In this document: positions 8,468 to 17,977 of the stretch, piece by piece | Layout: every line of letters starts with the position of its first letter | How positions within the stretch are numbered: position 1 is the stretch's first letter | Assembly: GCA_020882975.1 (NCBI GenBank) | Contig: JAHRFD010000004.1 | Location: 124,001 to 188,000, forward strand | Direction of reading: 5' to 3' | Length of the DNA stretch: 64,000 nt | From: Microcoleus sp. EPA2 | GTDB taxonomy: Bacteria > Cyanobacteriota > Cyanobacteriia > Cyanobacteriales > Microcoleaceae | Program-made: the position numbers and the translations under genes | The notes under the pieces: generated by a model | What the model was told of the DNA's origin: nothing | Databases searched by the model: none | Seen by the model: the letters and a program-made list of their open reading frames with translations, nothing else

Positions 8468-9470
8468 AACTAACGAAAAACTGCTCTACGTTATTTCCGC
8501 AAAAAAGGAACTTGCTTGGCTATCCTTTAAGGAAACCTTTGATTATTTGTATAATCTTGAGACGGGTGTGAGGGAGGAAAATACAGACAAAGACGGAATT
8601 AAGAATAAAAGATATCAAGCAATTCGCGCCCTCGATTCTCTGGGTCATTGCGACTTTAATTTTAGCGACGATCGCAGCAAGAATAAGGTTTATGCTGCGA
8701 GTCCTGTATTGGTGCGATTGCCTTGTGCCGGCTTTCCTCAAGCCATTTTAGCAGGAGCGCGATCGCCCAATACTATCCAACAATTATCAGACGCTTGTCA
8801 GTCTGCGGGCGATCGCATCAACCTTGAAATCAAAGAACAAGCGAGTGAATTGGCGCTGATACCGAAGCGAGTGGCTGTACAAGCAGAGGATGTGAGGGAA
8901 TTAGGGGCGATCGCATCTTCTCTGGGCATACCTTTTCTCGAAACGCCCTCAGCCTGGTCTTTGCTGCACTTTTCCGCCAGTATTGACGACTACTTAGCTA
9001 CCCTCAAATCGTCTAACGATCTAGAATTGAGCTGGAAGCGCGAAACTTTTGAACCTAGTTCATTACAATTTAAAACCATCAAAGAAACAGACAGTAATAT
9101 CCGCCTGGGCCGATACAATCATCCATCGCGAAACACCAAATCGTACTATCTTTGGCAAGAAGGAAGGGGTACGGAAATAGACCTTGATTGGGGAAGGTAT
9201 GCCGTTCTCAAAGCACTGCGGCGGAATGTCCTAATCTATGACAAACGCAGATTCACTATGGCAGTACCGGCTAGCGCCAATCTGCCGCGACTCCTAGAAA
9301 GAGCCTTAACTCTTTGTTCCGGTTATGCAGCAACATACGTACAAAAATTGCCCCACGATCCGCAAATTCAGGGATTCAAGTTATTCTCCGCAATTCCCCC
9401 TCAAATAGCAGAAAAGACCGCAGCTAAATTAGGGCAAACACTCTTGCAGCAATCTTTAAATATAACATAG
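8460..9470 (+). CDS. Unrecognised second gene of the helicase operon (336 aa)
   Basis: It starts at GTG behind a strong ribosome site. No family was recognised. Residues 1-80 have the helix-helix-strand pattern of a winged-helix domain (WLSFKETFDYLYNLE ... RYQAIRALDSLGHCDF ... KVYAASPVLVRLP), followed by a GARSP motif near residue 102. The rest is mixed alpha/beta and no catalytic signature was seen. It overlaps the first gene by 8 bp and lies 11 bp before the helicase gene, so the three are almost certainly co-expressed. A DNA-binding or specificity role is a guess from the possible winged helix and the operon context. Confidence 0.85.
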   Translation: MSETNEKLLYVISAKKELAWLSFKETFDYLYNLETGVREENTDKDGIKNKRYQAIRALDSLGHCDFNFSDDRSKNKVYAASPVLVRLPCAGFPQAILAGARSPNTIQQLSDACQSAGDRINLEIKEQASELALIPKRVAVQAEDVRELGAIASSLGIPFLETPSAWSLLHFSASIDDYLATLKSSNDLELSWKRETFEPSSLQFKTIKETDSNIRLGRYNHPSRNTKSYYLWQEGRGTEIDLDWGRYAVLKALRRNVLIYDKRRFTMAVPASANLPRLLERALTLCSGYAATYVQKLPHDPQIQGFKLFSAIPPQIAEKTAAKLGQTLLQQSLNIT

Positions 9471-9481
9471 TGAGGTAATTT

Positions 9482-12400
9482 ATGCACGACCCAATTAATG
9501 CTTTTAACACAATTCGCGACAACTTTTTGCTGTACATAAAAACAGCTTTCGGAACTCAATTCCCCGAAATAGAACAAGAACGCGAAAGACTGCTGCGCCA
9601 ACCCGGTGCATTCCATCAAGAACCCTGGATTGAACTGATGCCCCGCTATCAAAAATCCGGTAAAACTATCAATGATTTAGATATTTCAAACGTACCAGGA
9701 TTAGATGAATCTGCCCTTGAAGATTTTAGACAGCTTGCCTCCTGCGGACTTGTAGGCAATTACGAACTGTACAGCCACCAAATCGAAATGCTGCGGCAGG
9801 CATTAGCAGGTCAAAATGCTGTAGTAACTGCGGGTACTGGTTCAGGGAAAACAGAATCTTTTATGTTACCGCTATTTGCTTATCTTGCCAAAGAATCTAG
9901 AAATTGGAATGCTCCTAAACCAGAAGCAGAGCACCTTAACGACTGGTGGGAAAATAAGGATTGGCAGAACGAATGCAACCCATTGGTGAAGACAAAACGT
10001 AGTTTTAAGAAATCTTATCGCGTTCCTCAGAGAAGTCACGAAAACCGGGATGCTGCTGTTCGCGCCCTGATTTTATATCCCATGAATGCCTTAGTTGAAG
10101 ACCAACTTACCAGGCTGCGTCGCGCTTTAGATTCTGAAGCAGCGCGAGAGTGGTTTCAAAATAATAGAAAAGGCAACCGAGTCTATTTTGGAAGATACAA
10201 CGGCGTTACGCCCGTACCGGGGCATGAATACACAGAAAATCGTAAACCTAATGGCAAAAAAATAAAAGAACTGCTGGAAGCAATACAGCAAATGGAGGAA
10301 TCAGCCGCGCGAGCGAGCGAACACGCAAGTCAAACTGGCGATGATGATGTGAGGTTCTTTTTCCCGCGTTTAGATGGGTCAGAAATGCGCTGTCGCTGGG
10401 ATATGAAAGATGCCCCGCCAGATATTTTAATTACCAACTATTCTATGCTCAGTATCATGCTGATGCGCGATATCGATCGAGATATCTTTGAAAAAACTAA
10501 GGCATGGTTAAATAAAGATGGCAGCGTCTTTCATTTAATTGTTGACGAATTGCACTTATATCGTGGCACTTCCGGCACAGAAGTTGCTTATTTGCTACGA
10601 CTTTTACTGCAACGCTTGGGGCTGCATCCAGGTCATCCAAAATTGCGGATTCTTGCCTCTAGTGCATCTCTGGAACCTGACGATCCAAAAAGCTTAGAAT
10701 TTCTGAATCAATTCTTCGGTGTCGAATGGCATTCCCAACAGATTATACCCGGTCATTTAGAACCAATTCCGCCAATTGAGGGTCAAGATTTTCTGGAAGC
10801 CCAACCGTTCATCTCCTTGGCATCAGCACCAGAAATAAACAATATAGAAACGTTGTCGGAAACGCCTGCATACAGTGCTTGCCGCGAAATTGTGGAATCA
10901 GAAAGTGCGGCTATTGGCGCTAGAATGGTCGATGCTTGTAACGTTGATGACAAAATTCGTGCCGTATCGATCGCTGATTTTGGTCAAAAAATGTTTGGCA
11001 ATGACTTAACAAATGAAAATCTCAAACTGGCAGTAAGAGGATTGCTTGTCGCTCGTGGGTTGTCCGACCAAACATCCTTGCCATCTTTCAGGCTGCACTG
11101 GTTTTTTAGGAATATCGAAGGACTTTGGGCTTGCACTAAACCGAATCACGGGTGCGAGGAAAAGGAAATTGGTGAAAATAGACCTGTCGGCAAACTATTT
11201 GTAGAAAATCCTCCCATACTTTGCGATAATTACCGAGTTTTAGAACTTCTTTACTGCGAACAGTGCAAAACTGTATTTTTTGGGGGAAACAGGCTGACAA
11301 GACAGAATAATGACGGATGGGAACTTTTGCCCACAGAACCAGATATTGAGGGAATTCCCGATCGCAAAACAGCCATAGCTTTAGATCGCCGCAAGTATCA
11401 AGAGTTTGCCGTATTTTGGCCTTTTAGAAATATTGATGAAGATGTTTGCAAAGGTTGGAAACAGCCATCGAGACAAGGTGAAGGTAGCGAGAAGGCTTGG
11501 TGGGATAAAGCATCGCTAGATACCCGCAGTGGTCGCGTTATTCTAGGAGATCCAGATTCCCTGGAGGAACAGTGGGTGAAAGGCTATTTGTTTCACTTGC
11601 GATCGCTCTCAGCAGAGAAGCAAGAATTTATTGGCTCGTTACCCTCAATTTGTCCATGCTGCGGTGCAGACTATAGGAAACGTAAGTTTCGCAAATCTTC
11701 AATTCGATGGTTCCGCACTGGTTTTTCTAAAGTTAGCCAATTACTTTCCAAAGAACTGTTTTATCAGCTACCGTTCGATGCAGAATCCCGCAAATTAGTC
11801 GTGTTTTCTGATAGTCGTGAAGATGCAGCTTCTATCTCGAATGGAATTGAGCGAGTTCACTATGACGACCTGGTACGAGAAGCACTTTTTGATGAACTTG
11901 GACAACTTGCTATAGGAAAATCGCACCTGTTAGAAGATATTCAACAATACGGTCAGCCTACTCGTTCTGAAGCCCAGTTATTTGCTCAACGTAACCCAAA
12001 AGTTTTTGAAGAGTTACAAAAAGCTATTAAAAATGTTAACAAAACCTGGCCAGAAGGTCTTGATTCAGAAGATAGGGAAATGTATCAAAATCGGCGAAAT
12101 CAGGCTCAGAAGGTACTCAACGAAATTCAACAAATAGTTAATACCCGCACAGTTCCTCTCTGCATAATGTTTGAACCAGACAGTGAAGATCCTGACAATA
12201 AAGATCCTGGTTTGCTCATACAGCGATTGAAAGTGTTGGGAGTCAATCCTGCTGGTAATGATGTCGATTACCAGGAATTTAATTATGATAGTGACTGGCA
12301 TCATTGGACAAAATTGTTTGATTTTTCCTCTGATACCGCAGGATGGAAATCTAAATTGTCTCCTGGCGCACAGGAAAGGCGAGAAAACAAACTTCGCTCT

Positions 12401-15208
12401 AAAGTTAAATCTGAGGTCTGCGACACACTTTTTAGTCGCCTATACTTTGGGATTGAAGCATCGGGTCTGGGTTATGTTCGCCTGAATTTACCGCCAAATC
12501 AATTAGAACAGCTAGCAATCCAATGCGGACTTTCACCCTCAGTATTTGAGAGCATTTGTGATGGCAGTTTGCGAATTTTAGGTGAATTGTACAGGTATCC
12601 GCAAGAACCTAAAGATTATCCGCTGGATGACTGGAAAGACTGGGGTGATGCGCGATCAAAATTTCGGAAATATATTAAAGAGTGTGCAAAAGCTTGCGGA
12701 ATTTCAGAACAGGAGTTGCAGCAGGCATTGAAATCTGCTATTTGTGAATGCGGTCAGCACCACCACTTTAAACTTAATCCCCGGCATTTATCTGTACGAG
12801 TTGCTGTGTCCGATGACCCGGTGTGGCAGTGCGAGTTTTGCCAGCGCCCTCACCTACACCGTGCCGGAGGTATTTGTACTAATACTAATTGTTTGGCAAA
12901 TTTATCAGCGGAACCTAATAAAATATGTGCTGATTTGTACGATCGCAATTATTTCTCCACCCAAGCTGTAAATAAGCGTCAACCATTGCGGTTGCACTGC
13001 GAAGAGTTGACCGGACAAACGGACGATCAAGCTGAGAGACAGCGACATTTTCGCAACATCATCGTGAATTTTGGCGAACAAAAAAGAGATTTTATCCCAG
13101 CGGTAGATATCATCGATATTTTGAACGTCACTACCACAATGGAGGTGGGAATTGATATTGGCAGTTTAATGGCTGTGGTGATGGCAAATATGCCGCCGAT
13201 GCGCTTTAATTACCAGCAGCGTGCGGGTCGCGGGGGTCGCCGGGGCCAGGCTTTTGCGATCGTACTTACTCTTTGTCGGGGTCGATCGCACGATGAATTT
13301 TATTACCGCCATCCTGAAAAAATTACGGGCGATCCGCCGCCGGTTCCTTTTCTTTCTATGCCACAGGTTGAGATCGTGCAGCGCCTCCTAGCTAAAGAAT
13401 GTTTGAGACGCGCATTTAAAGATATTGGTGTCACCTGCTGGGAGGTAGAAAAAAAGCCCGACAGTCACGGTGAATTTGGGACGCTTAAAAAGTGGAAGGA
13501 AACCCAAGAACGCCGCGAACAAGTTCGTAATTGGTTAGAGAAATCAAAGGAAGTCACCGAGATCGTAAATTCTCTGTTAGTTGGCGTTGAAGGAATCGAT
13601 CAAAACCAGTTTGAAGAGTATGCACGTCAGGATTTGTTTAATAAGATTGATGAGTGTGCCAAGAACTTAGAATTGACGGTGGATGGCTTAGCCGAACGCC
13701 TTGCTGAGGGCGGGGTTTTGCCGATGTACGGGATGCCCTCAAGAGTGCGTGATTTGTATCATCACGATCCGTCCCGAAAACAAAAAGTTCCTACTATCGA
13801 TCGAGATTTAGATTTAGCTGTCTCTGAATTTGCCCCCGGTTCAGAAAAAACTAAAGACAAGCGGATTTATACTGCGATCGGGTTTACAGCATCGTTAATT
13901 CCCGACACTAAAAACGGGTTGGTTCCTGCTGGCGAACCTCTGAGCGATCGCCAATGGATGTTGAGGTGTCAGCGGTGCCAACATACGGACACAAATGATG
14001 CAAAATTTGAACATATAATCTGTCCAGAATGCGGTGCAAATGAGGAACAAGGATTTCGAGTTTTTCAGTGGGCTGTCCCTTTAGCTTTCCGTACCAGCCT
14101 CACTCCTGGGGCGGATGCTAAAGATGAATACGATGCGTTAATCACAGGTGCAGCCAGCGTAGCAGAATCACAACCTCAAAAGTTTGACTTAGTACATAAT
14201 ACAAATACTCAGACAGCTTTTTCTGAATCAGGCCGCGTTTTTCGGGTGAATGATAATCGAGGACAGCTATTTAAAGGAGCAATAGGAAATGCAACATTTG
14301 GGCGCGGTGATAAAGTATTAACAGATCAGTGGATTGATGAGCGATTTCAGAATACAAATAATGGGGTGAAGTTTAAACGGCAGGGCGAGTCAGAAAAAAT
14401 CGCCATTGTTGCCCCAAAAACTACTGGCGTACTGCGAATTAAACCTGCTGCTGTACCGGATGGATTGTGCCTCGATCCTGTTGCACGCGGTTCCGCCGTC
14501 AAAGCTGCTTTCTACTCAGCCGCTTTTATGGTTCGTGCTGTAGCAGCACAGGAGTTAGACATCGATCCTGAAGAGTTAGACGTGAGCGGTTTGCGACAGG
14601 CTGAATTAGACGATATTGGGGAAAAAGTAGGAGAAATTGTAATTAGCGATCGGCTTGCAAATGGTTCTGGCTTCACCTACTGGCTAGCTAATCACTGGGA
14701 AGACATCCTTTTAGACAAAATTCTGAATTCTCAAAATAGCTTTGCTGAGGCGATAATGTCACCAGAACACCGCCAAAAATGCGACTCTTCTTGTTACGAT
14801 TGCTTGCAGCAGTACCGTAATATGAACTATCACGGTTTGCTGGATTGGCGTTTGGGGCTTTCCTTGCTGAGGGGATTAGCCAGCAGCAATTTTCAATGCG
14901 GACTGGATGGGGATTTTTCTACTCCAGACTTAGAAAATTGGGTATTGAAAGCAACTGCTTTGCGCGATACATTTTGTGCATCGTTTAGTTGTTCCGGGCA
15001 ACAGTTCGGCCCTCTACCGGGTTTGACTGTGGGGGATATAACTGTTATTATCGTTCATCCTTTGTGGAACATAGATTGCCGTCAAGGCTTATTGAATGAA
15101 GCGAATGAAGCCGCTGCTACAGTGGCAGAAGCTGATCGCATTCGATACCTAGATACTTTCAATCTCCTGCGGCGTCCAAGTTGGTGCTATCAGTCACTGG
15201 GTGATTAA
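9482..15208 (+). CDS. Giant DEAD/DEAH superfamily 2 helicase with zinc clusters and DUF1998/MZB C-terminus (DruE-like)
   Basis: 1908 aa. RecA1: Q-motif-like LYSHQ (96-100), Walker A GTGSGKT (118-124), YPMNALVEDQ, Walker B DELH (355-358), motif III SSASL (about 396). RecA2: motif IV VVFSDSREDA (about 772), motif V TTMEVGIDIG (about 1217), motif VI QQRAGRGGRRGQ (1244-1255). Two large insertions carry cysteine clusters: YCEQC (592/595) with CPCCG (724-728), and CEFCQRPHLH...CTNTNC (about 1117-1137). CQRC...CPEC lies near 1495-1520. The MZB/DUF1998 signature CDSSCYDC (C1767, C1771, C1774) and LLDWRLGL close the protein. The architecture and size fit DruE of Druantia systems rather than the 750-aa MrfA/YprA repair helicases or the split DrmA/DrmB of DISARM. 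All helicase motifs are intact. Confidence 0.9.
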   Translation: MHDPINAFNTIRDNFLLYIKTAFGTQFPEIEQERERLLRQPGAFHQEPWIELMPRYQKSGKTINDLDISNVPGLDESALEDFRQLASCGLVGNYELYSHQIEMLRQALAGQNAVVTAGTGSGKTESFMLPLFAYLAKESRNWNAPKPEAEHLNDWWENKDWQNECNPLVKTKRSFKKSYRVPQRSHENRDAAVRALILYPMNALVEDQLTRLRRALDSEAAREWFQNNRKGNRVYFGRYNGVTPVPGHEYTENRKPNGKKIKELLEAIQQMEESAARASEHASQTGDDDVRFFFPRLDGSEMRCRWDMKDAPPDILITNYSMLSIMLMRDIDRDIFEKTKAWLNKDGSVFHLIVDELHLYRGTSGTEVAYLLRLLLQRLGLHPGHPKLRILASSASLEPDDPKSLEFLNQFFGVEWHSQQIIPGHLEPIPPIEGQDFLEAQPFISLASAPEINNIETLSETPAYSACREIVESESAAIGARMVDACNVDDKIRAVSIADFGQKMFGNDLTNENLKLAVRGLLVARGLSDQTSLPSFRLHWFFRNIEGLWACTKPNHGCEEKEIGENRPVGKLFVENPPILCDNYRVLELLYCEQCKTVFFGGNRLTRQNNDGWELLPTEPDIEGIPDRKTAIALDRRKYQEFAVFWPFRNIDEDVCKGWKQPSRQGEGSEKAWWDKASLDTRSGRVILGDPDSLEEQWVKGYLFHLRSLSAEKQEFIGSLPSICPCCGADYRKRKFRKSSIRWFRTGFSKVSQLLSKELFYQLPFDAESRKLVVFSDSREDAASISNGIERVHYDDLVREALFDELGQLAIGKSHLLEDIQQYGQPTRSEAQLFAQRNPKVFEELQKAIKNVNKTWPEGLDSEDREMYQNRRNQAQKVLNEIQQIVNTRTVPLCIMFEPDSEDPDNKDPGLLIQRLKVLGVNPAGNDVDYQEFNYDSDWHHWTKLFDFSSDTAGWKSKLSPGAQERRENKLRSKVKSEVCDTLFSRLYFGIEASGLGYVRLNLPPNQLEQLAIQCGLSPSVFESICDGSLRILGELYRYPQEPKDYPLDDWKDWGDARSKFRKYIKECAKACGISEQELQQALKSAICECGQHHHFKLNPRHLSVRVAVSDDPVWQCEFCQRPHLHRAGGICTNTNCLANLSAEPNKICADLYDRNYFSTQAVNKRQPLRLHCEELTGQTDDQAERQRHFRNIIVNFGEQKRDFIPAVDIIDILNVTTTMEVGIDIGSLMAVVMANMPPMRFNYQQRAGRGGRRGQAFAIVLTLCRGRSHDEFYYRHPEKITGDPPPVPFLSMPQVEIVQRLLAKECLRRAFKDIGVTCWEVEKKPDSHGEFGTLKKWKETQERREQVRNWLEKSKEVTEIVNSLLVGVEGIDQNQFEEYARQDLFNKIDECAKNLELTVDGLAERLAEGGVLPMYGMPSRVRDLYHHDPSRKQKVPTIDRDLDLAVSEFAPGSEKTKDKRIYTAIGFTASLIPDTKNGLVPAGEPLSDRQWMLRCQRCQHTDTNDAKFEHIICPECGANEEQGFRVFQWAVPLAFRTSLTPGADAKDEYDALITGAASVAESQPQKFDLVHNTNTQTAFSESGRVFRVNDNRGQLFKGAIGNATFGRGDKVLTDQWIDERFQNTNNGVKFKRQGESEKIAIVAPKTTGVLRIKPAAVPDGLCLDPVARGSAVKAAFYSAAFMVRAVAAQELDIDPEELDVSGLRQAELDDIGEKVGEIVISDRLANGSGFTYWLANHWEDILLDKILNSQNSFAEAIMSPEHRQKCDSSCYDCLQQYRNMNYHGLLDWRLGLSLLRGLASSNFQCGLDGDFSTPDLENWVLKATALRDTFCASFSCSGQQFGPLPGLTVGDITVIIVHPLWNIDCRQGLLNEANEAAATVAEADRIRYLDTFNLLRRPSWCYQSLGD

Positions 15209-15224
15209 AGCGAATATTCCAATT

Positions 15225-15346
15225 ATATCAAATCCTCTCTTCATCGGAATAGTAAATTCGAGTTCACTATTCACTGTTCACTGTTCACTGTCAACCGTCA
15301 ACCGTCAACTGTCAACATCACCTGACGGTGTAACCGGAAATGATAT
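15225..15346. repeat. MITE-like dispersed repeat, copy 1, with heptamer insert
   Basis: Starts ATATCAAATCCTCTCTTCATCGG and ends ACCGGAAATGATAT, the inverted-end signature shared with copies at 21161, 22460, 56206 and 60147. The middle holds a heptamer array (about 15259-15318, units such as TTCACTG and TCAACCG). It lies 16 bp after the helicase stop codon. Confidence 0.6.
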
Positions 15347-15381
15347 TATTTGGCTCATCTCCGTTTCCAATTCCAACAAAC

Positions 15382-15405
15382 AAGGCGATCGCACTCGATC
15401 GCCTT
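15382..15405 (+). terminator. Perfect 10-bp hairpin after the helicase operon
   Basis: AAGGCGATCG, a 4-nt loop, then CGATCGCCTT. The stem contains the HIP1 core. There is no U tract, so termination is plausible but not certain. Confidence 0.5.
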
Positions 15406-15446
15406 ATCTCAAATCACAAAAATTGCCATTTGTCAATAGCCAGTAG

Positions 15447-15587
15447 CTATTTTTTTTTCCGTTTAGCCTCATCTAACCGTCTGCGATCGCGCCACTCAAC
15501 CGCAGTCAAATAGGCAACCCCGCCCGTAACCATCAGCAGCAGTAAAAAGGCGACTACAACCAGAACATTAGCAATAGAAAATTCCAC
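15447..15587 (-). CDS. Small single-span membrane protein (46 aa)
   Basis: Starts at a GTG (15587) preceded by GGAGGGG 4 nt upstream. The protein has one hydrophobic segment (residues 6-28, SIANVLVVVAFLLLLMVTGG) and a charged C-terminus AVEWRDRRRLDEAKRKKK. The hydrophobic helix, Shine-Dalgarno and charge asymmetry support a real gene, with the basic tail probably cytoplasmic or stromal-side. It resembles in layout the tiny subunits of thylakoid complexes, but no specific family could be assigned. Confidence 0.65.
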   Translation of the reverse strand: MEFSIANVLVVVAFLLLLMVTGGVAYLTAVEWRDRRRLDEAKRKKK

Positions 15588-15845
15588 AACCCCTCCGACA
15601 AACTTCTACTTCACATTAAACCTCTGCCAAAATTACTCTGAAACAGGCCTCAACAGCCTGTTCAAGACAAGCTTTTTAGGAGAAGTCTATTTTAGATTTT
15701 AGATCAACTTAGGTTAATTGCTTCTACATCCTGTACTGGGGAGCGAAACTGTGGGATCGGGCATCGAACCGGGGTTAGTTGTTATTTGTGATTAGTGATG
15801 AACACCAAAAAATAACAACTAACAGTTAACAGTTAACTAATGAGT

Positions 15846-17537
15846 TCAAATCGCTGGCAACTCTGACAAAATTGTAAACCTCACATGATTAATTGCCAGA
15901 CTCCCCACAGAAACATTCTCTTTGTTCACAGGAAGACCATCACTCGTCAGACTTTGAAAGCGAATTCCCTTGCCAATTTCGACGTGGTACCAAGCTAAAC
16001 CCATAAAAAAGCGTAAAGGATAAGGCCCTCTTTCTTGGATGTCATCAGGATTTGATTCCATAGGTACCCAGCCAAAGCCCGGAATGTAAAACTCTAGCCA
16101 AACGTGATTGAAATCTGGTTCCAGTGGCAAACCTTTTCTGTCAGCAAAAGCCGGACACTTGTACCGTCCAATTGTGCGACAAGCAATACCATTTAACCGG
16201 GCTAAAGCCAACAAAACTCCCACGTATTCGCCACAGGAACCAATACCACGGCGCAGCACAATATCCGGTGTGTCGATATGTGGTCTAATTCCGTAAGCAA
16301 GTTGGTCATAAACAAAATTACGAATGCTCAGTAATTTTCTGAGAATGTTTGTTTCTGATCCAATAGCAGCCGTTGCAGCCGATCGCACAATCTCCGTATC
16401 CATCGCCAAATTATCGTTATCCACCAAATACTTAGCTTCAAACTCCGGCGACAGTTTAGGAATCTTTTCCACATCCCTAGGCGACAATTGATACTTAATT
16501 GCTCGAACTTCCAACAAAGCCTTCCAGCCAAAAATTCGCCGTTCTCCAGCATGAAGCCGATCGAACTTAAACACAGCTACCCGTTCCCCCTCCTGAATTT
16601 CCTCAGTAAAAGGCATCCCGATCGGGGTAATTTGCCTCACCTTTTGCCGATGAGTTTCCGAAGGTAAAGCAATCCGCCACTCCAAATTATCAATTGCTAC
16701 CTCCTCCAGGGGAGACAGTTCCTCGACATAGGACATTTCCATCAAAAAACCGTTGGAAAGAGCGTAGCCTTCGGCTTGATTGTAGTGAAAATACAAAGGG
16801 TGAATAAAAGTGCGATCGCGCTTAGTCAACTGAAAAGGGTCTGCCGAATTCGGGTCATCCCGGATGTAAAGTTCATCTCCAGCATAGGCCACATAAAGAA
16901 CCTCTTCCCCAGTTGCCGCATCCTGATGAAAAGCCAAGCCCGAAGGATTTTCAAAGGGTGTCAAAACACTAAATTTAACATCCCCATTTGCCCGTTCTAA
17001 ACAGTAAACAGTTTGCTCAGTCTTGTCGCAAACCCAAAGTTCTTCATCCCGCACAGTAATATTTTCTACCCCAATACCAGGAGCGTAAAATCGAGTAATT
17101 TCCCGCCCTGTATTGCAGTCAAAAACTAGAATATAGCCTAGTCTCTGACAGGTAACATAAAGTGTAGATTTCCACACAGCAATCCCGTCAGCAGGATAAG
17201 AAAGGGAAACAAAATGTTCCGGTTTGAGTTCCCCGACTTTTCCATCCCGAATGGCACCGCGACAGCAACAAATATCCTCATCCCTTGCAAACCAAAGGGT
17301 ATCTTCCCAGATAGCCAGGCCAGTTGCACCGGCAAACTTAGCTGTTTGACAAGGATTTAAAACGGTAGTGTTGTCAGTTTCTCGATCGATTTCCAATAGT
17401 AGCCCTTCTGTCCGATCGACAGCGAACAATCTATTTCCTAAAAATGTAATGCCGTGCAGTGCGTAGACTCCGATGGGTCTGACCATCCGCAGCCGCGAAG
17501 GCTGTTGGTCACAGAGAATTGGTGAATCGAGATTCAT
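15846..17537 (-). CDS. Beta-propeller plus transglutaminase-like protein
   Basis: 563 aa. The N-terminal 260 residues consist of repeated WD/NHL-like blades (GITFLGNRLFAVDR, GLAIWEDTLWFARD, GIAVWKSTLYVTCQ, ITVRDEELWVCDK, GLAFHQ...EVLYVAY), predicting a beta-propeller. The C-terminal 200 residues form a transglutaminase-like core with the triad Cys in GSCGEYVG (about 435), His in FNHVWLEFY (about 479) and an acidic/Asn site in MESNPDD (about 497). Bacterial members act as proteases or peptide cross-linkers. No signal peptide is seen, so it is probably cytosolic. It is a single gene with no related neighbours. Confidence 0.85.
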   Translation of the reverse strand: MNLDSPILCDQQPSRLRMVRPIGVYALHGITFLGNRLFAVDRTEGLLLEIDRETDNTTVLNPCQTAKFAGATGLAIWEDTLWFARDEDICCCRGAIRDGKVGELKPEHFVSLSYPADGIAVWKSTLYVTCQRLGYILVFDCNTGREITRFYAPGIGVENITVRDEELWVCDKTEQTVYCLERANGDVKFSVLTPFENPSGLAFHQDAATGEEVLYVAYAGDELYIRDDPNSADPFQLTKRDRTFIHPLYFHYNQAEGYALSNGFLMEMSYVEELSPLEEVAIDNLEWRIALPSETHRQKVRQITPIGMPFTEEIQEGERVAVFKFDRLHAGERRIFGWKALLEVRAIKYQLSPRDVEKIPKLSPEFEAKYLVDNDNLAMDTEIVRSAATAAIGSETNILRKLLSIRNFVYDQLAYGIRPHIDTPDIVLRRGIGSCGEYVGVLLALARLNGIACRTIGRYKCPAFADRKGLPLEPDFNHVWLEFYIPGFGWVPMESNPDDIQERGPYPLRFFMGLAWYHVEIGKGIRFQSLTSDGLPVNKENVSVGSLAINHVRFTILSELPAI

Positions 17538-17977
17538 GCTAAATATATTGCCGATACTTTACAGAAAACCAAAACAGAAAACTAAATTTGTTACTGGTAG
17601 CCAAACTCCGAGAGTCCATCTGCAAAATTGCTGACTTGGAGGAGGCCCAATTGCCATCAAAGCGATCGGACTCTGAGAGTTCCACTCCTGTTTAGTGGTA
17701 CCGCAGAGTCAGTTAAATTTTGGTTGAGCTCAGATGATGCCTGATATCAGATTTAACTCCCTCAACTCAACCTGTTGTGATGAATCCAACTCAGTATAAA
17801 TACTAAGCTACCATGGTCGATCGCCACACAGGATTATATATGTGTCAGATCCTCAAAATTAATAGTATCTACCTGAAGATATAAATTAAGTACAACAGAT
17901 TACTATATCTACACAAACTTTGGGTAGAATAAAATCATACGATAAAGTTCCTAGGTTTATCAGAAGGCTGGTCAATC
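17538..17977. other. 440-bp gene-free stretch between divergent genes
   Basis: Lies between the transglutaminase gene (minus) and the DUF928 gene (plus) and must hold both promoters. It is AT-rich near 17860-17950. No repeat, RNA or conserved reading frame was recognised. Confidence 0.5.

Noticed and set aside
6443..15208. DISARM or BREX classification
   Set aside because: DISARM needs separate DrmA helicase and DrmB DUF1998 proteins, and BREX needs PglZ/BrxC; here one protein holds both helicase and DUF1998 and no methylase or PglZ is nearby.
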